Shown: one piece after another, positions 8,738-15,674 of the stretch
Layout of the letters: every line of letters starts with the position of its first letter
Position numbering within the stretch: the first letter of the stretch is position 1
Position numbers and translations under genes: made by a program
Source of the DNA: Clostridia bacterium
GTDB taxonomy: Bacteria; Bacillota; Clostridia; Oscillospirales; Acutalibacteraceae
Length of the DNA: 64,000 nt
NCBI GenBank assembly: GCA_900767025.1
Contig: CAAFXS010000066.1
Coordinates: 21,386-85,385 of the forward strand
Reading direction: 5' to 3'
The notes under the pieces: model-generated
The model's database searches: none
What the model was told of the DNA's origin: nothing
The model's input: the letters and a program-made list of their open reading frames with translations, nothing else

Positions 8738-10231
8738 TTAATCTTTTTTAAGTCTGATAACATTCCAGCTGAAAGGCTTTAGCCGGGCAGTCAACACATT
8801 GCCGTCAAGTTCAGGCAAGGCGTTGTTATGAGGCTTTACAAAGGGATTGTCAAAGCCGTTTACATCGTCCTTTTTGTACCCGTCCATTGAAATAAATTCC
8901 ACAGGCTTATACCCTTCAAAATCCATAAGATTAACATCAAGAACACAGTTATCGTCAAGGGACTTGTTAACGCAGAAAACTGCCATTTCACCCTTTTCCT
9001 CATCAAGGGTTGCAATAGCCTCGATATAAGGAACATCGGTAAAGCGCTTGGTATCGTGCTTTGGACAGGAAATTATCGGGTTAAGTGCAACGCCCCTGCC
9101 GAAATTGCTCATATGCTCAAAGGGATAAAAAATTGTTTGCTTAAACACACCGCCGCCTGTTTTTGTAAAAATAGGTGCGATAACATTAACAAGCTGGGCA
9201 AGGCAGGCAATTTTTATCCTGTCGCAATGACGCAAAAGAGTAATAAGCATTGAGCCCACCACAAGAGCGTCCTCAAAATTATAAATATCCTCAAGCCTTG
9301 GAGGAGCAACGGACCACCTTTCGTAAGGAGCATCATTTGAGTGATACCAAACATTCCACTCGTCAAAGGAAAGGTTTATGGTTTTATTTGAACGCTTTTT
9401 AGCCTTGATATAATCACAAACACAAAGCACGGTATGTATAAATTCCTCCAGCTCCATTGTCTGTGCAAGGAAGGATTCCGTGTCGCCGTCGTGATTGCCG
9501 TAATACTGATGCAGAGAAACATAATCAACACTGTCGTAAGCGATATCAAGAGAGGTTGCCTCCCATTCGCCGAAGGTTTTTGAATTTCTGCTTGAGGAAC
9601 CGCAAAGCACTGTTTCAATTGAATCGTCAGTCCATTTCATCATTTTTGATGCCTCAAGAGCAACTCTGCCGTATTCCGATGCGGTTTTGGCACCCATCTG
9701 CCAGGCGCCGTCCATTTCGTTACCAAGGCACCAAAGCTTGACATTCCAAGGCTTTTCATAGCCGTGGGCAATTCTCAAATCAGACCAAGCAGAACCGCCC
9801 TTGTGGTTTGTGTATTCCACAAGATTTCTTGCCTGCTCGGGTCCTCTTGTGCCAAGGTTGACAGCCATCATACATTCGGTATTTGCCTTTTGGCACCATT
9901 TCATAAACTCGTTAGTGCCCACATAATTAGGCTCCGTGGTGCCCCAGGCAAGGTCAAGGCGTTTGGGTCTGCTTTCCACAGGACCAACGCCGTCCTCCCA
10001 GTTATAGCCGGAAACAAAGTTACCGCCGGGATAGCGGACAATGGGAACATTCAGCTCCTTAACAAGGCTGATAACATCACCTCTAAAGCCGTCCTCGTCG
10101 GCAGTTTTGTGGTCAGGCTCGTAAATACCGCCGTACACGGCTCTGCCTAAATGCTCAATGAAGGAGCCGTAAATTCTTTTGTCAATAGTGCCGATTTTAA
10201 ATTCCTTGGCAACAGTCAATTTTGCTTTCAT
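8738..10231 (-). CDS. abfA: Alpha-L-arabinofuranosidase, glycoside hydrolase family 51
   Basis: Releases terminal arabinose from arabinan and arabinoxylan fragments. 497 residues, no signal peptide, so it acts inside the cell on imported oligosaccharides. GH51 signatures: YGSFIEHLGRAVYGGIYEP at the N-terminus, RYPGGNFVSGYNWEDGVGP near 65, the acid/base glutamate in WCLGNEMDGAW (near 170) and the nucleophile in LSFDEWNVWY (near 290). The C-terminal beta domain ends PFSWNVIRL, as in the family. It starts 21 bases after the stop of the rubredoxin-fused flavoprotein gene and is probably co-transcribed with it. Confidence 0.93.
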   Translation of the reverse strand: MKAKLTVAKEFKIGTIDKRIYGSFIEHLGRAVYGGIYEPDHKTADEDGFRGDVISLVKELNVPIVRYPGGNFVSGYNWEDGVGPVESRPKRLDLAWGTTEPNYVGTNEFMKWCQKANTECMMAVNLGTRGPEQARNLVEYTNHKGGSAWSDLRIAHGYEKPWNVKLWCLGNEMDGAWQMGAKTASEYGRVALEASKMMKWTDDSIETVLCGSSSRNSKTFGEWEATSLDIAYDSVDYVSLHQYYGNHDGDTESFLAQTMELEEFIHTVLCVCDYIKAKKRSNKTINLSFDEWNVWYHSNDAPYERWSVAPPRLEDIYNFEDALVVGSMLITLLRHCDRIKIACLAQLVNVIAPIFTKTGGGVFKQTIFYPFEHMSNFGRGVALNPIISCPKHDTKRFTDVPYIEAIATLDEEKGEMAVFCVNKSLDDNCVLDVNLMDFEGYKPVEFISMDGYKKDDVNGFDNPFVKPHNNALPELDGNVLTARLKPFSWNVIRLKKD

Positions 10232-10252
10232 ATAATTCTCCGAAAATGTTAT

Positions 10253-10852
10253 TTAAAGCGGTTTAAATGCGTCTGCACCGTGCTTACAAATTGGGCATAC
10301 AAAATCCTCAGGTAACTCGTCGCCCTCGTAAACATAACCGCAAATCTGACAAACATAGCCCTTTTTCTTTGTGGCTTCGGGCTTTGGCTTGATATTGTCA
10401 AAATAGTACTGATATGTTACCGACGGCTCGTCGGAAAGCTTTGCAGACTCAACTATTTCTGCAATAAACAGTGTATGACTGCCGCAGTCAATTTTTTCCG
10501 TAACACGGCAGGACATATAAGCATTTGTAAAGGTGGAAAGATAAACGATGCCGTTTTCACTTCTGGGCATATCGCCTGCAATCTTGTCTGTATCTCTACC
10601 ACTCTTGAAACCGTAGTGCTGAAATACTGCAAAGGGTACACTTTCGGTAAGGACAGAAACATTGAACTCACCTGTGTTCATAATCATATCGTGGGTAAAA
10701 TTCTTTTTGTTAAGTGAAAGCATTATCCTTTGGGGATTATCGGCAATCTGTGCAACGGTGTTGCTGATGCAACCGTTATCCTTTTCGCCGTCCTTGGCGG
10801 TAATTACAAAAAGTCCGTAGCTAAGCTTAAATAATGCAGTTTTGTCAATCAT
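10253..10852 (-). CDS. Flavin reductase-like protein fused to rubredoxin (high molecular weight rubredoxin type)
   Basis: 199 residues. Residues ~1-150 form an FMN-binding flavin reductase-like domain (LFKLSYGLFVITAKDG, then SLNKKNFTHDMI). Residues ~163-199 are a complete rubredoxin with two CxxC iron ligands (YVCQICGYVYEG and FVCPICKHGADAF). Proteins of this design, such as Hrb of acetogens, pass electrons from NADH to a flavodiiron protein that removes nitric oxide or oxygen. No flavodiiron gene is in the window. The longer reading to 11017 only runs through the dut gene; ATG 10852 has AAGGAAG upstream and matches the family start. Confidence 0.85.
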   Translation of the reverse strand: MIDKTALFKLSYGLFVITAKDGEKDNGCISNTVAQIADNPQRIMLSLNKKNFTHDMIMNTGEFNVSVLTESVPFAVFQHYGFKSGRDTDKIAGDMPRSENGIVYLSTFTNAYMSCRVTEKIDCGSHTLFIAEIVESAKLSDEPSVTYQYYFDNIKPKPEATKKKGYVCQICGYVYEGDELPEDFVCPICKHGADAFKPL

Positions 10853-10874
10853 AATAATCTTCCTTTCAAATAAT

Positions 10875-11384
10875 TTATTTCGTTGTTGAGCCGAAGCCGC
10901 CGTCACGAATTCCGTCAGCGTCGTCGTCAACAGTAATACCGAACTGAGTGAAAATACCCTGTGCAAATCCGTCGCCCTTGGAAACACAGGCCTTGTGTCC
11001 CTCATCGTGAGCATCACAGCTAATCTTAATCATAATGTGACCCTCGTTAGATGAATTATAGTAATCGGAATCAATAATGCCCACCGTATTATCAAGCTGA
11101 CACCTGTGCTTAAAGCCAAGACCCGAACGGGGATAAATTGAAAGCACCCAGCCCTCATCAATTTTTGAACGGATACCCGTTGGTACAAGCGTGCTCCTGC
11201 CCTTTTCAAAAACGATATCATCGGGAGCGTAAAAATCATATCCTGCGGAGCCTACTGTTGCTCTTTTAGGTAGCTTAATGCCATCATAAACCGCTTTAAC
11301 ATCCTTCGTTTCGGGAAAGCATTTTAACCAGTCCTTTTCAAACTGCTCAAAGGACACCTTTTCAAATTTTGCAATTCTGTTCAT
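10875..11384 (-). CDS. dut: dUTP diphosphatase (trimeric dUTPase)
   Basis: Hydrolyses dUTP to dUMP, keeping uracil out of DNA. 169 residues with the five family motifs: GSAGYDFYAPDD (1), PRSGLGFKH (2), NTVGIIDSDY (3), KGDGFAQGIF (4) and the C-terminal arm RDGGFGSTTK (5). It is a little longer than a minimal trimeric dUTPase, with an insertion around HDEGHKACVSK. AAGGAGT lies before ATG 11384. It begins the apparent dut - rubredoxin flavoprotein - abfA unit. Confidence 0.93.
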   Translation of the reverse strand: MNRIAKFEKVSFEQFEKDWLKCFPETKDVKAVYDGIKLPKRATVGSAGYDFYAPDDIVFEKGRSTLVPTGIRSKIDEGWVLSIYPRSGLGFKHRCQLDNTVGIIDSDYYNSSNEGHIMIKISCDAHDEGHKACVSKGDGFAQGIFTQFGITVDDDADGIRDGGFGSTTK

Positions 11385-11431
11385 ATATTACTCCTTAAAC
11401 AATAAGTATATCAAGTAAATAATATCACATA

Positions 11432-11484
11432 AAAAAAAATAAAACAATCCCATATCTGCATTTTCTGCAGGCAGCGATTGTTTT
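11432..11484 (-). terminator. Terminator of the mazF-type gene
   Basis: On the minus strand AAAACAATC (11484-11476) pairs with GATTGTTTT (11449-11441), with an inner CTGCA/TGCAG hairpin, followed by a run of about nine T. Confidence 0.75.
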
Positions 11485-11508
11485 TATATAGACCGTATAG
11501 GATACGGC

Positions 11509-11850
11509 TCAAAGCCCAAAGCTAACGCTTAGAGCGTGATTAACTTTTCCCATATCGGTAGTGTCAAGGCTACCCATTTTTTCCTTAAGTCGCCTTTTGT
11601 CAATAGTTCTTACCTGCTCAAGCAGCACAACGCTGTCCTTGGCAAGACCGCAGTTTCGCGCGTCCACCTCAATATGAGTGGGAAGATTATTTTTATCCCT
11701 CTGTGATGTAATGGCGGCGGCAATAACCGTGGGTGAAAACTTGTTGCCAACATCATTCTGAACTATCAGCACAGGGCGCACACCACCCTGCTCCGACCCT
11801 ACCACCGGGCTTAAATCAGCATAATAAATCTCGCCTCGTTTTACGGACAA
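11509..11850 (-). CDS. MazF/EndoA-family mRNA endoribonuclease (type II toxin)
   Basis: 113 residues with the family signatures KRGEIYYADLSPVVGSEQGG, RPVLIVQNDVGNKFSPTVI, the TSQRDKNNLPTH segment and EQVRTIDKRRL. Such proteins cut single-stranded RNA at short sites and are held inactive by a partner antitoxin. The start is a TTG at 11850, five bases after AAGGTGA; no upstream ATG fits, because the frame from the ATG at 11865 hits a stop after four codons. In relatives the antitoxin gene (ndoAI/mazE) directly precedes the toxin; here the upstream 158 bases hold no such gene, and next comes divergent cotJA. It is a single-gene unit with a terminator. Confidence 0.9.
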   Translation of the reverse strand: MSVKRGEIYYADLSPVVGSEQGGVRPVLIVQNDVGNKFSPTVIAAAITSQRDKNNLPTHIEVDARNCGLAKDSVVLLEQVRTIDKRRLKEKMGSLDTTDMGKVNHALSVSFGL

Positions 11851-11959
11851 TCAAATCACCTTCATAACTTTCTTACCTCTTTCTTTCAATTTTAGCATTG
11901 CCATTTTTTTGGCTTTCTATACTATTATATGTAATTTCATTTTATTGGTTTTTTGTCAA

Positions 11960-11982
11960 ATGATAAAAATTATCATAAAATA
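11960..11982 (+). promoter_or_regulatory. cotJA: Candidate sporulation promoter element before cotJA
   Basis: CATAAAATA (11974-11982) fits the -10 pattern CATAnnnTA used by mother-cell sigma factors E and K. A small palindrome ATGATAA-AAA-TTATCAT (11960-11976) overlaps it. No clear sigma-A promoter precedes cotJA. A -35 element is not obvious, so confidence is modest. Confidence 0.4.
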
Positions 11983-12008
11983 AAATAGTACAAAGAAAGG
12001 AGTACGCT

Positions 12009-12215
12009 ATGGATAATTATGTTGATTTGTTCAACCCAAGCTTTCTGAAAAAGGAACAGCGCACTGCACTGCCTGCCGACGCATCGGTAACAATGGCATA
12101 TGTTCCCCTTCAGCTTGAGCTTATAACATATGAAGACGAAAAGGGCTTGCAAAACGGAACACTGTTCCCTGCACTTAACAAGCCTTTTATGGGAAGGATG
12201 GTTAAACGAGTATGA
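12009..12215 (+). CDS. cotJA: Spore coat-associated protein CotJA
   Basis: 68 residues, a small protein of the inner spore coat. Recognisable by the LALAYVP-like segment (here VTMAYVPLQ) and GTLFPALNKPF, both conserved in CotJA. AAAGGAG sits six to seven bases before the ATG. It overlaps cotJB by four bases (ATGA), so the two are translated together. Its presence shows that the organism makes endospores. Confidence 0.88.
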   Translation: MDNYVDLFNPSFLKKEQRTALPADASVTMAYVPLQLELITYEDEKGLQNGTLFPALNKPFMGRMVKRV

Positions 12216-12454
12216 ATAAAGAAAAGCTATTGAAACGGGTTGCCTCTCTTAACTTTGCAATGTTTGAGCTGAGGCTTTTTTTAGACACTCATCCGAATAA
12301 CCCCGAGGCTCAGGAAATGATGAAATCCTACCGCAAAAAATACGAGGTAACAAAGGCAGAGTATGAAAAGCAGTTCGGTCCCCTGACACTTACCGGCTAT
12401 AACAGTGACGAGTGGCTGAAGGACCCCTGGCCCTGGGACAATGCGGCTAATTAA
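12212..12454 (+). CDS. cotJB: Spore coat protein CotJB
   Basis: 80 residues. The conserved CotJB features are the helical segment LNFAMFELRLFLDTHPNN, a Y-x-x-x-x-Y helix, and the closing DEWLKDPWPWDN. It starts inside the cotJA stop. The usual third gene, cotJC (manganese catalase-like coat protein), does not follow: a terminator begins eight bases after the stop and the next gene, nfo, is on the other strand. Confidence 0.9.
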   Translation: MNKEKLLKRVASLNFAMFELRLFLDTHPNNPEAQEMMKSYRKKYEVTKAEYEKQFGPLTLTGYNSDEWLKDPWPWDNAAN

Positions 12455-12461
12455 AACAAAG

Positions 12462-12491
12462 CCACCGACAACTATGTCGGTGGAATTTTTA
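12462..12491. terminator. Bidirectional terminator between cotJB and nfo
   Basis: Perfect 9-bp stem CCACCGACA (12462-12470) / TGTCGGTGG (12475-12483), four-base loop, tail AATTTTTATT. Confidence 0.88.
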
Positions 12492-13319
12492 TTTATACAG
12501 ACTTTTTAAGATGCTGATTTCCTTGGTGTAGCCGTCAAGCTCGTTGGGGGTTTCAAGGAAAAAGGGCAGATTTCTCAAGGCAGGGTGATTGATAATTCTT
12601 TCAAAGGCGTCTATACCGATAAAGCCATCGCCTATTTTTTCGTGCCTGTCCTTATGGGAATTAGGAGGATTTTTTGAATCGTTCAGATGAACTGCTTTAA
12701 GCCTGTCAATTCCTATAATCTTGTCAAAATCCTCTAACACGCCGTCAAGATTATTGACGATATCATAACCGCCGTCGCTTACATGGCAGGTGTCAAGGCA
12801 AACACCCATTTTATCATCAAGCTCAACTCTGTCGATTATTGCTTTTAGCTCCTGAAAGGTTTTGCCAACCTCGGAGCCCTTGCCTGCCATAGTTTCCAGC
12901 AAAACGGTGGTGGTCATATTCTCAAATAAGACCTTATTCAAAATTTCTGCAATTTGCTCAACGCCTGCTTCAACGCCCTGACCCGTGTGGGAGCCGGGAT
13001 GAAAATTATAGAGCTGATGAGGTGTATATTCCATTCTTTTAAGGTCATCGGCAAAGGTGTTCAGCGCAAACTCCCTGGTTTCCGGCTTGGCACTGCAACA
13101 GTTAAGGGTATAGGGTGCGTGTGCCAAAATAACGGGAAAGCCTTCACTTTTCATAAGAGAAAGAAAGGTTTTAACATCCTTCTCGTCTATTTCCTTTGCA
13201 CTGCCGCCTCTTGGATTTCGGGTGAAAAACTGAAAAGTATTTGCACCGATTTCCTGTGCCTGCCTGAGCATAGCGGTATAACCCTTTGACGCACTCAAAT
13301 GTGCTCCGATTGTCAGCAT
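12489..13319 (-). CDS. nfo: Endonuclease IV (AP endonuclease)
   Basis: Cleaves the backbone 5' of abasic sites in base excision repair, using a three-zinc centre. 276 residues, usual for the family. Metal-ligand motifs: GAHLSASKG at the start, NFHPGSHTG, LLETMAGKGSE, CLDTCHVSDGGYD, HLNDSKNP and the C-terminal FFLETPN. ATG 13319 was chosen because AAAGGGTG in the end of the preceding gene gives good spacing; a GTG three codons earlier overlaps that gene and lacks room for a site. It ends the long minus-strand run that starts at miaB. Confidence 0.93.
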   Translation of the reverse strand: MLTIGAHLSASKGYTAMLRQAQEIGANTFQFFTRNPRGGSAKEIDEKDVKTFLSLMKSEGFPVILAHAPYTLNCCSAKPETREFALNTFADDLKRMEYTPHQLYNFHPGSHTGQGVEAGVEQIAEILNKVLFENMTTTVLLETMAGKGSEVGKTFQELKAIIDRVELDDKMGVCLDTCHVSDGGYDIVNNLDGVLEDFDKIIGIDRLKAVHLNDSKNPPNSHKDRHEKIGDGFIGIDAFERIINHPALRNLPFFLETPNELDGYTKEISILKSLYK

Positions 13320-13320
13320 A

Positions 13321-14190
13321 TCAAACACCCTTTGCTAAAATTTCCTTTGCCATATCTTCCTCTGCCCTGCCTGACATAATATACTCAAGCAAATCGGCAA
13401 CACAGCCCTTATTGCAGTGGCACGCCTCGAATTTACATATTTTATGAATTGATGACGGTGCCTGACCTGCACAGGCGGGAAGTCCCACGGTTTTAAGCAT
13501 ATCCCAGTCGTTATAATAATCACCGATAGCGGCAACATGGCTTTTTTCAATACCAAGCATATCCGCAAGCCTCATTATTCCAACGCCCTTGTGAGTATCC
13601 TTTTGAAGCATTTCAAGGCTCCAAAGTGATGATGCCATAAAATTTGCATCGGGATTAGGGAGCTTTGCAATAACCTCTCGCAGATGGTTAATAACAATGG
13701 GATTAGACCAAAAGATAACCTTCATCCATCCGTCCTTTGGAACCTCGTCAATGGACTTAACCTTTTCATAATGAGCCTTATCAAAATACATTGTTCCCTT
13801 TGAAAGCAAACCGCTTTTGACAATGTAAACATAGTCGTCAAAGTAAACGCCGATGTCAACGCTTTTGAAAATTTCGTTAAATTCCTCTGCAATTCGGCGG
13901 ACAAATTCCTGACCCTGTTCACCGATTGTACTGCGCCAGAGCATTTCCTTTTTATTATAATCATATATACCTGCACCGTTAAGCACAACTGCAGGCTGAT
14001 TTGGTGTAATTCTGTTGTAATTACGCTCAAGGCTTGACTGAAGCCTGCCGGACGCAAGGGTGAAATTGCCGCCTAAATCAGTGAATTTTTTAATGGCATC
14101 ATAATTCCTGCGAGGCAGCTTTCTCACCTTATTATTAAGTGTTCCGTCAATGTCGGAAACCACCAGCCAATTTTCAAAAGTTTTTTCCAT
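13321..14190 (-). CDS. HAD-superfamily hydrolase, Cof type
   Basis: 289 residues. The nucleophile motif SDIDGTLNN is near residue 12, the second motif follows as LASGRLQSS, and GDYYNDWDML near 225 is the acidic metal-binding motif. The cap domain between them is of the C2 (Cof) type. These enzymes dephosphorylate sugar phosphates, nucleotides or cofactors; the substrate cannot be told here. The C-terminus has an odd pair of cysteines (FEACHCNKGC) near 260. GAGGAG precedes the ATG. Its stop overlaps the site used by nfo, so the two are coupled. Confidence 0.82.
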   Translation of the reverse strand: MEKTFENWLVVSDIDGTLNNKVRKLPRRNYDAIKKFTDLGGNFTLASGRLQSSLERNYNRITPNQPAVVLNGAGIYDYNKKEMLWRSTIGEQGQEFVRRIAEEFNEIFKSVDIGVYFDDYVYIVKSGLLSKGTMYFDKAHYEKVKSIDEVPKDGWMKVIFWSNPIVINHLREVIAKLPNPDANFMASSLWSLEMLQKDTHKGVGIMRLADMLGIEKSHVAAIGDYYNDWDMLKTVGLPACAGQAPSSIHKICKFEACHCNKGCVADLLEYIMSGRAEEDMAKEILAKGV

Positions 14191-14205
14191 TTGTTTCTCC
14201 TCAAG

Positions 14206-15126
14206 CTAAATGAGATTATTTTCAAGCTTATTTAAAAAATCAGTGAAATAATCGGGCAAATCCGCTTTAAATTCCATATATTCGCCGCTTGTTGGGTGAA
14301 CAAAGCCTATTTCCCCGGCGTGAAGGCACTGACCGTTAAGGCTTTTGATAACCTTTTTCGGTCCGTAAACCGAATCGCCTGCCAGGGGATGACCCAAGTA
14401 AGCCATATGAACTCTTATCTGATGAGTTCTGCCTGTTTCCAGCACACAGCGGATATGTGTAAAATCGCCGTACCTTTTAATCACCTGAAAGTGAGTAACG
14501 GCATTTTTAGAATTTTTATCGGTAACCGCCATCTTTTTCCTGTCCTTAGGACTGCGGCCGATAGGCAGATTAACGGTTCCCTCATCCTCTTTAATATTGC
14601 CGTAAACCACTGCCTGATATGCCCTTGAAAAAGAATGCTCTTTAATCTGCTGAGCCAGATGAATATGTGCCGAATCGTTTTTTGCAACAATAAGCAAACC
14701 CGATGTGTCCTTGTCAATTCGGTGAACTATACCCGGGCGGATTACTCCGTTAATACCGCTTAAGCTATCCTTGCAATGATAGAGAAGGGCGTTAACAAGA
14801 GTACCTGTATAATTACCTGCCGCCGGATGAACCACCATACCCTTTTGCTTATTTACCACAAGCAAATCCTTGTCCTCATAAACAATATCAAGCGGTATGT
14901 CCTCTGCCTCTGCCTCAAGAGGAACCGCATCGGGTACAGTAACGGATATCTCATCATTTTCGCGGCATTTATAATTTTTATTGACGATACTGCCGTTAAC
15001 GGCAACATTGCCGTCGGCAATGAGCTTTGCAACTGCATTTCGTGTAAAATCCGTCATTTGAGATGACAGATATTTATCAAGCCTTTCGCCTGCAGAGTTA
15101 ACGGTAAAGGAAAGTGACTCACTCAT
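14206..15126 (-). CDS. RluA-family pseudouridine synthase (RluD-like) with S4 domain
   Basis: 306 residues. The S4 RNA-binding domain covers ~10-75 (GERLDKYLSSQMTDFTRNAV), and the catalytic domain carries the signature GIVHRIDKDTSGLLIVAKND near 130 with the nucleophile aspartate, then GRTHQIRVHMAYLGHPLAGD. It isomerises uridines in 23S rRNA; RluD-type targets are likely but not proven. ATG 15126 overlaps the lspA stop by eight bases with AAGGAGAG upstream, the usual lspA-ylyB order of Bacillota. The longer reading to 15168 has no ribosome binding site. Confidence 0.9.
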   Translation of the reverse strand: MSESLSFTVNSAGERLDKYLSSQMTDFTRNAVAKLIADGNVAVNGSIVNKNYKCRENDEISVTVPDAVPLEAEAEDIPLDIVYEDKDLLVVNKQKGMVVHPAAGNYTGTLVNALLYHCKDSLSGINGVIRPGIVHRIDKDTSGLLIVAKNDSAHIHLAQQIKEHSFSRAYQAVVYGNIKEDEGTVNLPIGRSPKDRKKMAVTDKNSKNAVTHFQVIKRYGDFTHIRCVLETGRTHQIRVHMAYLGHPLAGDSVYGPKKVIKSLNGQCLHAGEIGFVHPTSGEYMEFKADLPDYFTDFLNKLENNLI

Positions 15127-15610
15127 TATGACTCTCCTTACCGTCCTTTTTAAACAAATCACAAACAAGATATGCTATTAGGCTAATTGCACCAAGGGTT
15201 ACTGCACAGTCCGCAATATTGAATATTGCAAAATCCACAAAAAGCGGATTGATAAAATCAATTACATATCCAAGGAAAACCCTGTCAATCAAATTACCTG
15301 CTGCACCTGCAACAAGCACACCAAGTGTCCAAAAAAGCCAAAGGTTATCCTGTGCCCTTGTGAACATATACACTGCCATTGCAACAGCCACAACAGCCGT
15401 AAGCAGAATAAAAAACCACCTGCCGCCGCTGAACATTGAAAATGCAACGCCTGTATTTTCAGCATACCGAAATTCAACAAAGCCTTTTATAAAATCAACT
15501 GCCTTGTCGGGATAAAGATAGGCTTTTGCAAAATATTTAGTTGTTTGGTCAAAGGCAACGATTAAAGCAATCATAACCGTGCACCAGAAATTTTTGTTTT
15601 TAAGCCTCAC
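15119..15610 (-). CDS. lspA: Lipoprotein signal peptidase (signal peptidase II)
   Basis: Membrane aspartic protease that removes the signal peptide of prolipoproteins. 163 residues with four hydrophobic segments. Motifs: DQTTKYFA near 22, NTGVAFSMF near 55, and the two catalytic aspartates in AGAAGNLIDRV and YVIDFI. One substrate is likely the lipoprotein encoded at 61616-62389. It overlaps the downstream rluD-like gene. It follows the ileS terminator, so it may depend on read-through or on a promoter I could not see. Confidence 0.93.
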   Translation of the reverse strand: MRLKNKNFWCTVMIALIVAFDQTTKYFAKAYLYPDKAVDFIKGFVEFRYAENTGVAFSMFSGGRWFFILLTAVVAVAMAVYMFTRAQDNLWLFWTLGVLVAGAAGNLIDRVFLGYVIDFINPLFVDFAIFNIADCAVTLGAISLIAYLVCDLFKKDGKESHNE

Positions 15611-15633
15611 AAAACCCCGTCTTTCTTAACGAA

Positions 15634-15668
15634 ATTAGGCACACCTCAAATCATGGGTGTGCCTATTA
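15634..15668 (-). terminator. Terminator after ileS
   Basis: 10-bp stem TAGGCACACC (15636-15645) / GGTGTGCCTA (15656-15665) with a ten-base loop. The T-tail on the minus strand is short (TAATTT), so read-through into lspA is plausible. Confidence 0.65.
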
Positions 15669-15674
15669 AATTTA

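Noticed and set aside
11851..12008. Search for a mazE-like antitoxin upstream of the mazF gene
   Set aside because: Only a four-codon frame (ATG at 11865) overlaps the toxin's ribosome binding site; nothing of antitoxin size exists on the minus strand.
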